A DNA stretch of 38,236 bases. Origin: UBA2330 sp049293015 (GTDB lineage: Bacteria > Bacteroidota > Ignavibacteria > Tepidaquicellales > Tepidaquicellaceae). Below the pieces are notes generated by a model, which was not told the DNA's origin, searched no databases, and saw only the letters and a list, made by a program, of their open reading frames with translations. Within the stretch, counting starts at the first letter, position 1. The number at the start of each line of letters is the position of its first letter. The stretch covers positions 1 to 38,236 of the forward strand of contig JBATSB010000027.1 of the NCBI GenBank assembly GCA_049293015.1, read 5' to 3'. This document shows positions 17,395 through 25,683 of this stretch, piece by piece. The position numbers and the translations under genes are program-made.

Positions 17395-17422
17395 AATCCC
17401 CTCCTTTCCCTGAGAGGGGATT
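17395..17422. repeat. GC-rich intergenic hairpin
   Basis: AATCCCCTC (17395-17403) pairs with GAGGGGATT (17414-17422) across a 10-base loop. It is notably more GC-rich than its surroundings and has no T run, so it is not a simple terminator. It may be an interspersed palindrome or a 3'-end stabilising structure of the gene ending at 17476. Only one copy is in the window. Confidence 0.5.
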
Positions 17423-17475
17423 TCACAAGCAAAGACCCAACCCTCATTAAATCTTTCTTGCTTTCAAGGACGTTA

Positions 17476-18246
17476 TTATTTTAAAAGTGTCATTTTTTTA
17501 TTCTCTGTAAAATTTCCTGCTTTAAGAGTATAAACATAAATCCCGCTTGGTAAATCACTTGCATTAAATTCAAACTGATTAATACCTTTATGTAACAGCT
17601 CATTTTCAGCAAGTACTGCTACTGATTCACCTTTCATATTATATATTGTCAGAGATACATTTTTACTTTCAGGCAGATCAAATCTTATTACAGTAGTAGG
17701 ATTAAATGGATTTGGATAATTCTGTTCAAGGTTTACAGATTTTTTTGTCAAACTCCCCACATCAAAAGATACTTTTAATAATGATTTCCCGGGCTTTACA
17801 ATTTTCATTTTTATTTCAGAATTAGTGGAAATTGTCCTGTCTACTTCAATCAGAATATCAAAATTTTCATTATTAGAATATTCATAATTCTGAAGATAAA
17901 TTTCTTTGGGTTCAAAAGGATTTCCATTGTTGTCAACATCATTTGGATATGCCATTATCCTGATCTCATCAGTAGTAAGTATCAGGTTCCTGTTAACTTT
18001 AAATGAACCTTCCTGATCAATTGTAATTGTTTCAAGTACATTGTAAGTTCTTGTCGATTTATCAAAAGTCATTATTTTGACATTACCTTCAGTGACCGGA
18101 GAGTGATCATCTGAATACTGAACTTTTCCCTTCAGATAGTCGGGAGATGAACTTGCATCTGCAAAACATCCCGATGTTACAAACAGGAATATTCCTGTAA
18201 TCATAGCTAAAGCTGATGATGATGATTTAAATTTTAATGTTTTCAT
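17476..18246 (-). CDS. Secreted protein with T9SS C-terminal sorting domain
   Basis: A 256-residue exported protein. The N-terminus is a signal peptide with TSGC at about 24-27, which could be a lipobox or simply precede a signal peptidase I site after CFA. Residues about 35-150 look like a carboxypeptidase-regulatory-like beta sandwich (YLKGKVQYSDDHSPVTEGNV...). From about 172 a type A T9SS sorting domain begins, with EQNYPNPFNPTTVIRFDLPE, then LTIYNMKGESVAVL, LPSGIYVYTL and the C-terminal KKMTLLK. CAGGAG lies six bases before the ATG. It follows the TrmB-like regulator by 40 bases and has its own terminator. The sorting domain implies passage through the outer membrane by a type IX system encoded elsewhere. 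Confidence 0.88.
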   Translation of the reverse strand: MKTLKFKSSSSALAMITGIFLFVTSGCFADASSSPDYLKGKVQYSDDHSPVTEGNVKIMTFDKSTRTYNVLETITIDQEGSFKVNRNLILTTDEIRIMAYPNDVDNNGNPFEPKEIYLQNYEYSNNENFDILIEVDRTISTNSEIKMKIVKPGKSLLKVSFDVGSLTKKSVNLEQNYPNPFNPTTVIRFDLPESKNVSLTIYNMKGESVAVLAENELLHKGINQFEFNASDLPSGIYVYTLKAGNFTENKKMTLLK

Positions 18247-18286
18247 TTTTTTCTCCTGTATAAAATACTTAATGAAATTGTACTTT

Positions 18287-19192
18287 TTATAATACTTTTG
18301 AATTCTTTAAACTTAATTTTTTCTTTGCACTTATTTTAACTTCTGAGACTGCCTTAAAAGAATCTACTACACTTGAACTATCCCAGTAGAATTTAAAAAG
18401 GTCTATCATCCTGGAAGCAAAATCTTCATTCCTTATAATTATATCAGAGTTACTATGTCTTGGAATACTCTTGTCCAGTATGTTAAAAAAAACTATTTTC
18501 CTGTCAAAGATTGTCATATTCGGTAATTGCTTTTCTGAAATTCTAACTTGCTCACCGGATTTTTCAAATTTTCTGCATATTCTCAGCAGATCTTCTGTCG
18601 TTGCATTCTTCCTTGCGTTATCTTTAATTATCTTAAAATTCAGACTGGTTTCATATATTGATTTAATAACTCCGCCTTTTTTATAAAATTCACTTGCTGA
18701 AGTATCAAGTTCCTCTGAAATATATCCTTCAAGTCTGATCATGAATAAGATTTCTTTTTTTGCGGAATTAAGCAACTCAATAAATTTTTCCTGTCTGTGT
18801 TTATTGAATCCCCTTATTAACTCAATATTTACTTTTTTGTTTTCCTCAGATTCTTCGGATCTGTATAAATTTTTAAAATCTCCAAAAGTTTCTTTTAAGT
18901 TTTCAATCTTTGATTCACTTTGTTTCTTAAGTTCACTTTCTATCTTATCACCAATTATTTCAGGATCTATCATTTCATATTTCAAAATGGTATTGGTCTC
19001 TATCTCATTACAAAACCCTCTAGTAGCAAACGACTTCAATATATCATAAACTGCCGTTCTTCTTATTGACGCTTTCTCTGCAATTTCAGAAGCACTCATA
19101 GCCGAACCTTTTAACAATACCAAAAATACCTGAGATTCGTTATCCTTAAAACCTATATTCTGTAATCTGTTTGTTAGATCTAGTGTCTGCAA
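18287..19192 (-). CDS. TrmB-like transcriptional regulator
   Basis: A 301-residue DNA-binding protein. The first 75 residues form a winged helix of the TrmB type (LQNIGFKDNESQVFLVLL ... SASEIAEKASIRRTAVYDILKSF), followed by a helical linker with coiled-coil character (about 85-115) and a C-terminal domain of about 170 residues resembling the phospholipase-D-like ligand domain of TrmB proteins. TrmB regulators respond to sugars in archaea; the effector here is unknown. The start is TTG (MQTLDLTN); no ATG or GTG is suitable upstream. A perfect 14-bp palindrome 25 bases ahead of the start is a candidate autoregulatory site. The T9SS cargo gene follows after 40 bases and could be a target. Confidence 0.8.
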   Translation of the reverse strand: MQTLDLTNRLQNIGFKDNESQVFLVLLKGSAMSASEIAEKASIRRTAVYDILKSFATRGFCNEIETNTILKYEMIDPEIIGDKIESELKKQSESKIENLKETFGDFKNLYRSEESEENKKVNIELIRGFNKHRQEKFIELLNSAKKEILFMIRLEGYISEELDTSASEFYKKGGVIKSIYETSLNFKIIKDNARKNATTEDLLRICRKFEKSGEQVRISEKQLPNMTIFDRKIVFFNILDKSIPRHSNSDIIIRNEDFASRMIDLFKFYWDSSSVVDSFKAVSEVKISAKKKLSLKNSKVL

Positions 19193-19216
19193 AATTGTTG
19201 TTTTTTCATTTAATAC

Positions 19217-19246
19217 AATATTGCAATATTTTTCTTAATAAGTCAA
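19217..19246 (-). promoter_or_regulatory. Palindromic candidate operator with -35-like box
   Basis: AATATTGCAATATT at 19217-19230 is a perfect 14-bp palindrome, 25 bases upstream of the regulator start. On the minus strand TTGACT (19241-19246) lies ten bases further upstream, so the palindrome would cover the -10 region of a promoter read toward the regulator. This suggests autorepression, an inference from position only. Confidence 0.45.
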
Positions 19247-19340
19247 GAACTTTTTTAGTGACCTTTTTTCCTTAAATATTATTATTCTTTTTTAAAATTA
19301 CCTCTTGAACTATAGAGTTATCAAATGTTTGTTCAAATGT

Positions 19341-19380
19341 AAAATAAAAAAAGGCAAGCAAATTAAATTTGCCTGCCTTT
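19341..19380 (-). terminator. Terminator of leuS
   Basis: A 13-bp stem with one mismatch (AAAGGCAAGCAAA at 19350-19362 with TTTGCCTGCCTTT at 19368-19380), followed on the minus strand by a T-rich tract. It starts 20 bases after the leuS stop codon and separates leuS from the TrmB-like regulator. Confidence 0.8.
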
Positions 19381-19400
19381 TATAAATTTCATCTGATTAC

Positions 19401-21986
19401 TTATTTTACAACTATGTTCACCATTTTATTTTTGACAGTAATTATTTTGACCACTTGTTTTCCTAATATATATTTAATCACATTCTCATTTTCAAGTGCT
19501 TCATCTTCTAAAATTTTTTCTTCAGAGTCAAACGGCAGATCCGCCTTTGCTCTAAGTTTCCCGTTGACCTGAAAAATAATAGTTGCAGTATTTTCTTTTG
19601 TAAATTTCTCATCGTACACCGGCCAGTTTTCAATCTGTATACTACTTTTGTTTCCAAGTCTTTCCCATATCTCTTCACAAATATGAGGAGCAAAGGGTGA
19701 AAGTAAAAGTATGAAATCCGAAATTAATTTTTTGGAGATCTCTTCAGTCTTATATAATTCGTTTACAAAAATCATCATATATGAAATTGCAGTATTAAAT
19801 TTCATATCTCCGTCTTCAATATCTTCAGTTACTTTCTTAATAGTCTTATGAAGAAGTTTATTAAGATTTTCGGTTGGCTCTGATTCTATAATATTATTCT
19901 TTATATTTCCTGTAGATTCATCAATGATAAGTCTCCACACCCTGTTTAGAAATCTGAAAAGTCCTTCTAAACCTTTGGTACTCCATGGTTTTGTAGCTTC
20001 CAAAGGTCCCATGAACATTTCAAATAGTCTCATTGCATCCGCTCCAAAATCCCTGATCACATCATCAGGATTAATAACATTTCCTCTTGACTTGCTCATC
20101 TTTACTCCGTCTTCACCTAATATCATTCCCTGATTGAATAACTTTGTCACCGGTTCTTTATAATTTACATATCCAAGATCAAAAAGAACTTTATACCAAA
20201 ATCTTGCATAAATGAGATGAAGTACTGAATGTTCCATGCCTCCGATATAAAGATTAATAGGCATCCAGAACTTTTCAATTTCCTTATCACAAAAAGCATT
20301 TGTATTTTCCGGATCAAGATATCTGAGAAAATACCAGCATGAACCTGCCCATTGTGGCATAGTATTCGTCTCCCGTTTTACCCTCATTCCTGATTCTTTA
20401 TCAACTGTATTAACCCAATCTGTAATTGTAGCCAAAGGAGATTCTCCTGTGCCACTTTGTTTATATGATTCAACATCCGGAAGCATTAACGGCAGTTCAG
20501 ATTCATCAATATCTTTAAAAGTATTTTCATCAAAATGTACGATCGGGAACGGCTCTCCCCAAAATCTCTGCCTGGAAAAAAGCCAGTCACGAAGTTTGAA
20601 ATTTACTGACCTTCTACCCTTGTTATTTTTCGTGAGCCATTCATTGATTTTATTTATTGCATCTGAAGTATTTAATCCATTTAGAAAATCCGAGTTTATA
20701 GAAATTCCCTTTTCTGAAAAACAAACATTCCCGCTCTCTGTATCTTTTATAAATATTTCCTTTTCTTCATTTGAAATTTCTTGAGGATGAACTACAGGAA
20801 TTATCTTCAAAGAATATTTTCTCGCAAATTCACTGTCTCTTTCATCATGCCCTGGTACTCCCATAATTGCGCCTGTTCCATAACTTACAAGTACGTAATC
20901 TGAGATCAGAACAGGTAATTTTTCATCTGTAACCGGGTGAATTGCATAAGAGCCTGTGAATTCCCCTGACTTGTTCTTAGAAAGTTCTGTTCTTTCAAGA
21001 TCAGATTTTCTCTCAGCTTCTTTTCTGTACTTCTCAATATCAACCTTTTTTGCGCTGACAGTAAAATCATTTACAAGTTTATGCTCAGGTGATAAAATTA
21101 AATATGTTACACCAAATATAGTATCAGGTCTTGTTGTAAATACTTCAATATCAGAAGAAAACCCTGTTTCGGGATTATTGATTTTAAAACTCAAAGAAGC
21201 TCCTTCACTCTTACCGATCCAGTTTTTTTGAATTTCCTTAACGCTCTTCGGCCAGTCAAGCTCTTCAAGATCTCGCAACAGTCTGTCGGCATATTTAGTG
21301 ATCCTCATATTCCATTGTTTCATATTTCTTCTAACAACAGAATAACCTTTTTCAATCTGCTCGGGTACCTCTTCATTTGACAGAACAGTCCCCAGCTCAG
21401 GACACCAGTTTACAGGTACTTCAGCAAGATAAGCCAGTCTTTTAGAATTTATAAAATCATATTTTTCTCTTTCATTCAGATCTTCAGGTATTTTCAAATT
21501 ACTAATATCCATAGCTTTATCTTCTATTTCATCATAATAAGAATTGAAAATCTTAAGAAAGATCCATTGAGTCCATTTAAAGAAATTTTCATCAGCAGTA
21601 CTAATTTCCCTGTTCCAGTCATATGAAAGCCCGAATGATTTAAGCTGTTCTCTGAATTTATTTATACATTCAATAGTCCTGATCTTCGGATGTATTCCTG
21701 TTTTAATTGCATACTGCTCTGCCTGTAAACCAAAAGCATCCCATCCCATCGGGTGCATTACGTTAAATCCCTTCATCCTTTTAAATCTTGCAATAATGTC
21801 TGTAGCGGTATAACCTTCAGGATGTCCTACATGAAGTCCTTCACCGCTTGGATACGGAAACATATCAAGGACATAGTACTTTGGTTTACTTTTGTCAATT
21901 TCATCGAAGTCAGGAGTCCTGAAAGTCTTATTCTCCTCCCAGTAGTTTTGCCATTTCTTCTCTATTTCTGAATAGTTGTATTTCAA
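19401..21986 (-). CDS. leuS: Leucyl-tRNA synthetase
   Basis: An 861-residue class I aminoacyl-tRNA synthetase that charges tRNA-Leu. The HIGH motif is HVGH at 52-55 within PYPSGEGLHVGHPEGYTATD. The editing (CP1) domain spans about 230-430, with FTTRPDTIFG and GVPGHDERD. The signature loop KMSKS is at 629-633, and the anticodon-binding and C-terminal domains follow. Length is normal for bacterial LeuS. The TTG start (MKYNYSEIEKKW) is fixed by the conserved first residues. It is a single gene with its own terminator; the 453-base gap upstream is shared with the divergent yggS. Confidence 0.97.
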   Translation of the reverse strand: MKYNYSEIEKKWQNYWEENKTFRTPDFDEIDKSKPKYYVLDMFPYPSGEGLHVGHPEGYTATDIIARFKRMKGFNVMHPMGWDAFGLQAEQYAIKTGIHPKIRTIECINKFREQLKSFGLSYDWNREISTADENFFKWTQWIFLKIFNSYYDEIEDKAMDISNLKIPEDLNEREKYDFINSKRLAYLAEVPVNWCPELGTVLSNEEVPEQIEKGYSVVRRNMKQWNMRITKYADRLLRDLEELDWPKSVKEIQKNWIGKSEGASLSFKINNPETGFSSDIEVFTTRPDTIFGVTYLILSPEHKLVNDFTVSAKKVDIEKYRKEAERKSDLERTELSKNKSGEFTGSYAIHPVTDEKLPVLISDYVLVSYGTGAIMGVPGHDERDSEFARKYSLKIIPVVHPQEISNEEKEIFIKDTESGNVCFSEKGISINSDFLNGLNTSDAINKINEWLTKNNKGRRSVNFKLRDWLFSRQRFWGEPFPIVHFDENTFKDIDESELPLMLPDVESYKQSGTGESPLATITDWVNTVDKESGMRVKRETNTMPQWAGSCWYFLRYLDPENTNAFCDKEIEKFWMPINLYIGGMEHSVLHLIYARFWYKVLFDLGYVNYKEPVTKLFNQGMILGEDGVKMSKSRGNVINPDDVIRDFGADAMRLFEMFMGPLEATKPWSTKGLEGLFRFLNRVWRLIIDESTGNIKNNIIESEPTENLNKLLHKTIKKVTEDIEDGDMKFNTAISYMMIFVNELYKTEEISKKLISDFILLLSPFAPHICEEIWERLGNKSSIQIENWPVYDEKFTKENTATIIFQVNGKLRAKADLPFDSEEKILEDEALENENVIKYILGKQVVKIITVKNKMVNIVVK

Positions 21987-22439
21987 TATTTATATTTATT
22001 TTAAAAAATATTATTAAAAGAAAACAAACCTATTTTCTTTATCATAATTTTTTAATTATAAAACTGTTAAATAGCAGGACTTATGATCTGATTGATTTAT
22101 TTTTTAAAAAGTTAAACTAATTAAAAAAACAAATCATTTTTTACAAAATTGCACAAGTTAAAAATCAGCTTTGCCAGAAGGGAATTCTCCTTTCAAAAAA
22201 TTACGATCTGAATATTTAATTATATTGGGTTTTAAAATAATCTATTTTATTTTTTAATTCATCACATATTTTTGTACTATCCGGATTAAGAAATTTTATT
22301 GAAAATGAATATTTGATATAATTAAAAAATCATTAAACTTATTTTAGAAATACATTTCATCCTAAATACAATAATCTAAATTTACGTTATTTTTTCTAAA
22401 TTGAAAAACTACTTTAATAAAAGTATATTTGCTTACTAT
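21987..22439. other. Intergenic region between divergent leuS and yggS
   Basis: About 450 bases of very AT-rich DNA without a credible gene. A plus-strand extended -10 box, TG-A-TATAAT (22314-22322), about 118 bases before the yggS ATG, is a candidate promoter; the -35 match TTTTAT 17 bases upstream is weak. No RNA gene or riboswitch shape was recognised. An upstream T-box is not expected in this group and none is seen. Confidence 0.4.
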
Positions 22440-23141
22440 ATGAAGATTTTATCAAATTATTCTTCGTTAAAGGAGAAAATAAAAGAAGTATGTGAGACTG
22501 TCGGGAGAGATCCTGATGAGATCACAATTGTAGCAGTAAGTAAGACCTTTCCATTTACCAGGATCATTGAATTAAATTCCGTCGGCCATGCTGATTTTGG
22601 CGAGAATAAGATCCGCGAGATGAGAGATAAGTATTACAATATCTCTTTCCAGTATAGCGGAAAGATCAACTGGCATATGGTCGGGCATTTACAGTCAAAC
22701 AAAGTTAAAGATATTATAGCTTTCATTCATCTGATTCATTCTGTAGATACTTTCAATCTTGCTGAAGTAATTGACTCTACTGCTAAAAGGATCAACCGTA
22801 AGATAGATATCCTTGTTCAGGTAAATACCAGTAATGAAGAACAGAAATATGGTGTATTACCAGAAGAAGCGGAAAGTCTTTGCAGACAGATCTCATTACT
22901 TGAGAATATCAATGTAAAGGGTCTGATGACAATTGCAAAATTAACTGACGACAGAGACGAGATCAGAAGAAGTTTCAGAACACTTAAGGAATTGTTCGAT
23001 AAAATGAAATCAGACTTCAGCGACTTTAAATATTTATCAATGGGAATGACAAATGATTTTGATATTGCGATAGAAGAAGGTGCAAATATGCTCAGAATCG
23101 GAAGCGCTATCTTTGGAGAGAGACCTGTCATAGTTGAGTAA
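22440..23141 (+). CDS. yggS: YggS/PLPBP pyridoxal phosphate homeostasis protein
   Basis: A pyridoxal-phosphate-binding TIM-barrel protein of about 233 residues that buffers vitamin B6 and affects amino-acid homeostasis. The cofactor lysine is Lys35 in VAVSKTFP. FGENKIREM, WHMVGHLQSNKV, HSVDTF, VQVNTSNEEQKYG, LSMGMTNDFDIAIEEGANMLRIG and the terminal FGER follow in family order. The ATG at 22440 is chosen over an upstream TTG at 22401 because homologues begin just before the first helix (here LSNYSSLKEKIKEV). It is first in a plus-strand run and is followed after 74 bases by divIVA, an arrangement also known from the ylmE-divIVA region of Firmicutes. Confidence 0.93.
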   Translation: MKILSNYSSLKEKIKEVCETVGRDPDEITIVAVSKTFPFTRIIELNSVGHADFGENKIREMRDKYYNISFQYSGKINWHMVGHLQSNKVKDIIAFIHLIHSVDTFNLAEVIDSTAKRINRKIDILVQVNTSNEEQKYGVLPEEAESLCRQISLLENINVKGLMTIAKLTDDRDEIRRSFRTLKELFDKMKSDFSDFKYLSMGMTNDFDIAIEEGANMLRIGSAIFGERPVIVE

Positions 23142-23215
23142 AAATTATTCACCTGAATACGGATGAAATGTTGTAAAATCAAATTTAAATCCAAACTAAA
23201 TTTAAAATAAAAATA

Positions 23216-23803
23216 ATGAGTGACAAGATACTTCCTAAGGAAATAAAAAAAACTGATTTCAAAAAATCTTTTCGCGGATATGAATCTGCTGAAGTAGATG
23301 CATTTCTGGAGACTGTGAGTCTAAGATATGAAAGACTTTATGAAGAGAATGTCTCTCTTATGGAACAAATAAAAAATTTAACAACGGATCTTCATATATA
23401 TAAAGAGAACGAGTCCACACTTCAGAAAGCTATTGTAAAATCACAAGACCTTACCGAAGAGATCATCGAGACAGCAAAGAAAAAATCTGAGAATATTATA
23501 AAAGAAGCCGAATTAAATTCGCAAAAGATCCTGCAGGATTCCGATAAAGAGATCATGACAAGAAAGCATGAACTTGAGGAATTGAAATTAAGAAATGATA
23601 AGCTTGTAGAAGATGTAAAACTTTTCTTTATGGAAAAGCTCAATGAGATGGATGAATTTGTTAAAAGCAGAAACATATATAAAATGGAGCTTTCAAAACA
23701 TGATCAAACTGAAGATTCTGAAGATGAACTTCCCAAAGAAGAAATGCCAGCTATTATAAAAAAAATTTCCATTAATACAGCAAATTCTGACTTTTCCGAA
23801 TAA
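23216..23803 (+). CDS. divIVA: DivIVA-domain coiled-coil protein
   Basis: A 195-residue cytoplasmic protein of the DivIVA/GpsB type. The N-terminal lipid-binding domain is clear: ILPKEIKKTDFKKSFRGYES then AEVDAFLETVSLRYE, up to about residue 45. A long coiled coil follows to about 145, and the tail is acidic (DQTEDSEDELPKEEMP). In Gram-positive bacteria such proteins mark curved membrane at poles and septa; in this group the role is unknown. It begins with ATG 74 bases after yggS and ends 15 bases before the first nucleoside phosphorylase, so it is likely in the same transcript. Confidence 0.88.
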   Translation: MSDKILPKEIKKTDFKKSFRGYESAEVDAFLETVSLRYERLYEENVSLMEQIKNLTTDLHIYKENESTLQKAIVKSQDLTEEIIETAKKKSENIIKEAELNSQKILQDSDKEIMTRKHELEELKLRNDKLVEDVKLFFMEKLNEMDEFVKSRNIYKMELSKHDQTEDSEDELPKEEMPAIIKKISINTANSDFSE

Positions 23804-23818
23804 CACTTCCTAACATAT

Positions 23819-24616
23819 ATGACCGGTAAACATATCGAGGCATTATCACATTTAACAAATAAATTCGGAAACCGACCTGAGACAGGAATAATATTAGGAA
23901 CTGGTCTTGGCGGATTGGTAAAATATATTGAAATAGATTTAGAAGTGGATTATTCTGAAATACCTCACTTTCCTGTTTCAACTGTAGAATCTCATTCGGG
24001 AAAACTGATCTTTGGACGACTGTCCGGAAAAAATATTGTTGCTATGCAGGGAAGATTTCATTTTTATGAAGGATATTCAATGGATGAAGTTACTTTTCCG
24101 ATATACATTTTAAAATCATTAGGTGTAAAGAATTTAATCGTTTCAAATGCATGCGGTGCATTGAATCAGAAATTCAAGAAAGCTGATCTGATGATAATGA
24201 CTTCTCATATTAATCTTTTATTTGATACTCCATTAAAAAGAAAGAAGCTAAACTACACTGACGGCAGCAGGATCTATTCCAAAAGACTTATTGATCTGGC
24301 TGAATCGACTGCAATAGAAAGCGGCATCAGCATTCAGAAAGGAGTATATGCGCCTGTACAGGGACCAAATCTGGAAACAGTTTCTGAATACAGAATGATC
24401 AGAAAAATGGGTGGTGATACTGTCGGCATGTCAACTATTCCCGAAGCTCTGATTGCAAGCAATCTGGGTATGGAAGTATTAGGTCTGTCAATTATTACTG
24501 ACAAAGGATTTCCTGATACATTGGAAGTAGCAGTATTGAAAGACATTCTTGAAGCAGCCAGTATTGCCGAACCAAAATTAACATTACTGATAAAAAATCT
24601 GGCAGCTAAGTTATAA
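23819..24616 (+). CDS. Purine nucleoside phosphorylase, trimeric family (PNP/MTAP-like)
   Basis: A 265-residue trimeric-type phosphorylase that splits purine nucleosides with phosphate. Phosphate-site residues are present: GTGLG at 27-31, GRFHFYEGY with Arg79 and His81, and Ser205 in GMSTIPE. The purine-binding glutamate is Glu186 in GPNLETVSE. At the position of human PNP Asn243 this protein has Asp228 (LSIITDKG), and where human His257 contacts the ribose 5'-OH the best alignment gives Leu240. Both changes are in the direction of 5'-methylthioadenosine phosphorylase, so adenosine or methylthioadenosine may be preferred to inosine or guanosine. The ATG start lies 15 bases after divIVA. The neighbour downstream is a diverged second copy. 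Confidence 0.88.
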   Translation: MTGKHIEALSHLTNKFGNRPETGIILGTGLGGLVKYIEIDLEVDYSEIPHFPVSTVESHSGKLIFGRLSGKNIVAMQGRFHFYEGYSMDEVTFPIYILKSLGVKNLIVSNACGALNQKFKKADLMIMTSHINLLFDTPLKRKKLNYTDGSRIYSKRLIDLAESTAIESGISIQKGVYAPVQGPNLETVSEYRMIRKMGGDTVGMSTIPEALIASNLGMEVLGLSIITDKGFPDTLEVAVLKDILEAASIAEPKLTLLIKNLAAKL

Positions 24617-24667
24617 TATTTTCACAAATTATTTTCACATTTAAATTTAGAATTTTAAATCAGAGAA

Positions 24668-25510
24668 ATGACCGAACAATCCGAAAAGATCAGAGTGTCT
24701 GCAGAATATATTAAAAGCAGATTCCCGAAAAAGTACAAGCCTGAACTATGTATAATATCCGGCAACATTCAGGAGATTGCAAAAGAATTTAAATCAGCGG
24801 GAGAATTAAAATATATTGATATACCTGGATTTAAAACTTCGAATGACAAAGAAAATTCAGGCAAAATAATATTTGCAAAGACTAAAAAAAGAGATGTGCT
24901 GATATTTTCAGGAAGACCACATTACTATGACGGGACAGACATGAGATCAATTGGTCACAGAATATACACTTTGAAATTTCTTGGAATAAAAAAAATTATT
25001 TCAATTTCTGAGACTGCTCATTTAAATCCAAGATTTAGCTGCGGCGAACTTGCACTTATTTTCGATCACATAAATTTAATGGGTGACAATCCTCTTATTG
25101 GAAAAAATGATGATGAACTTGGATTGAGATTTCCTGACATGAGTAACGCTTATAATAAGGGTCTTTACAAATCATTATATTCAATATTTCAAAATAATAA
25201 AATCAGAATAAATGAATCTGTATTACTTGGCATCACAGGTCCGGAAAGTGAGACTGAAGCAGAAGCCCGGTTTTACAGAGAAATCGGAGCTGATGTGCTT
25301 GGATATTCGGTAGTGCCTGAGAACATTACTGCTGTTCATTGCGGAATTGATTTTGCAGCTATTGGACTTATTTCGAGAGAGCTTATTGCAGATAAAATGC
25401 TTGAAGATATTACAACCGAAAAACAAAAGATAAAAGATCAATCTAGACATCTCGGCAATTCCGTCAAATTATTAAAAGGAATTATTTCTGAAATTGCTGA
25501 TAAGATATAA
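24668..25510 (+). CDS. Degenerate purine nucleoside phosphorylase paralogue
   Basis: A 280-residue protein clearly related to the preceding phosphorylase: LCIISGN, IFSGRPHYYDGTDMRSIGHRIYTLK, GPESETEAEARFYREIGADVLGYSVVPE. Some active-site residues remain (Arg83, His85, the glutamate in ESETE, Ser in GYSVVPE). Others are gone: the GxGLG phosphate loop reads SGNIQE, the NAxGAL strand reads SETAHL, and the base-binding Asn/Asp is Arg in LISRE. Tandem duplication followed by loss suggests a non-catalytic subunit, for instance in a mixed trimer with the first copy, or an enzyme with a new substrate; neither is shown. It starts 51 bases after the first copy and is intact, so it is not a pseudogene by length. 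Confidence 0.75.
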   Translation: MTEQSEKIRVSAEYIKSRFPKKYKPELCIISGNIQEIAKEFKSAGELKYIDIPGFKTSNDKENSGKIIFAKTKKRDVLIFSGRPHYYDGTDMRSIGHRIYTLKFLGIKKIISISETAHLNPRFSCGELALIFDHINLMGDNPLIGKNDDELGLRFPDMSNAYNKGLYKSLYSIFQNNKIRINESVLLGITGPESETEAEARFYREIGADVLGYSVVPENITAVHCGIDFAAIGLISRELIADKMLEDITTEKQKIKDQSRHLGNSVKLLKGIISEIADKI

Positions 25511-25683
25511 ACATTTGAACCTTCGGGGTCGGAGGATCTTGAAATATGTTGCTATAAACTTTTGTTCCAAACAATTGCTTTAAACTTTTGAACTGAAAAG
25601 ATTAAAGAATCTCAATCAAAAATCCGTTTTAATTTCATATAAAATTTAATAGATTTATAACTCAAAAAAATCAAACAGCTTTT

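Noticed and set aside
17395..17422. GC-rich hairpin as a terminator
   Set aside because: No T run follows on either strand, and a stronger hairpin with a T tract lies 80 bases on.
22401..22439. YggS with 13 extra N-terminal residues from an upstream TTG
   Set aside because: Homologues begin near the ATG at 22440 and the extra residues (NYFNKSIFAYY) look like non-coding sequence.
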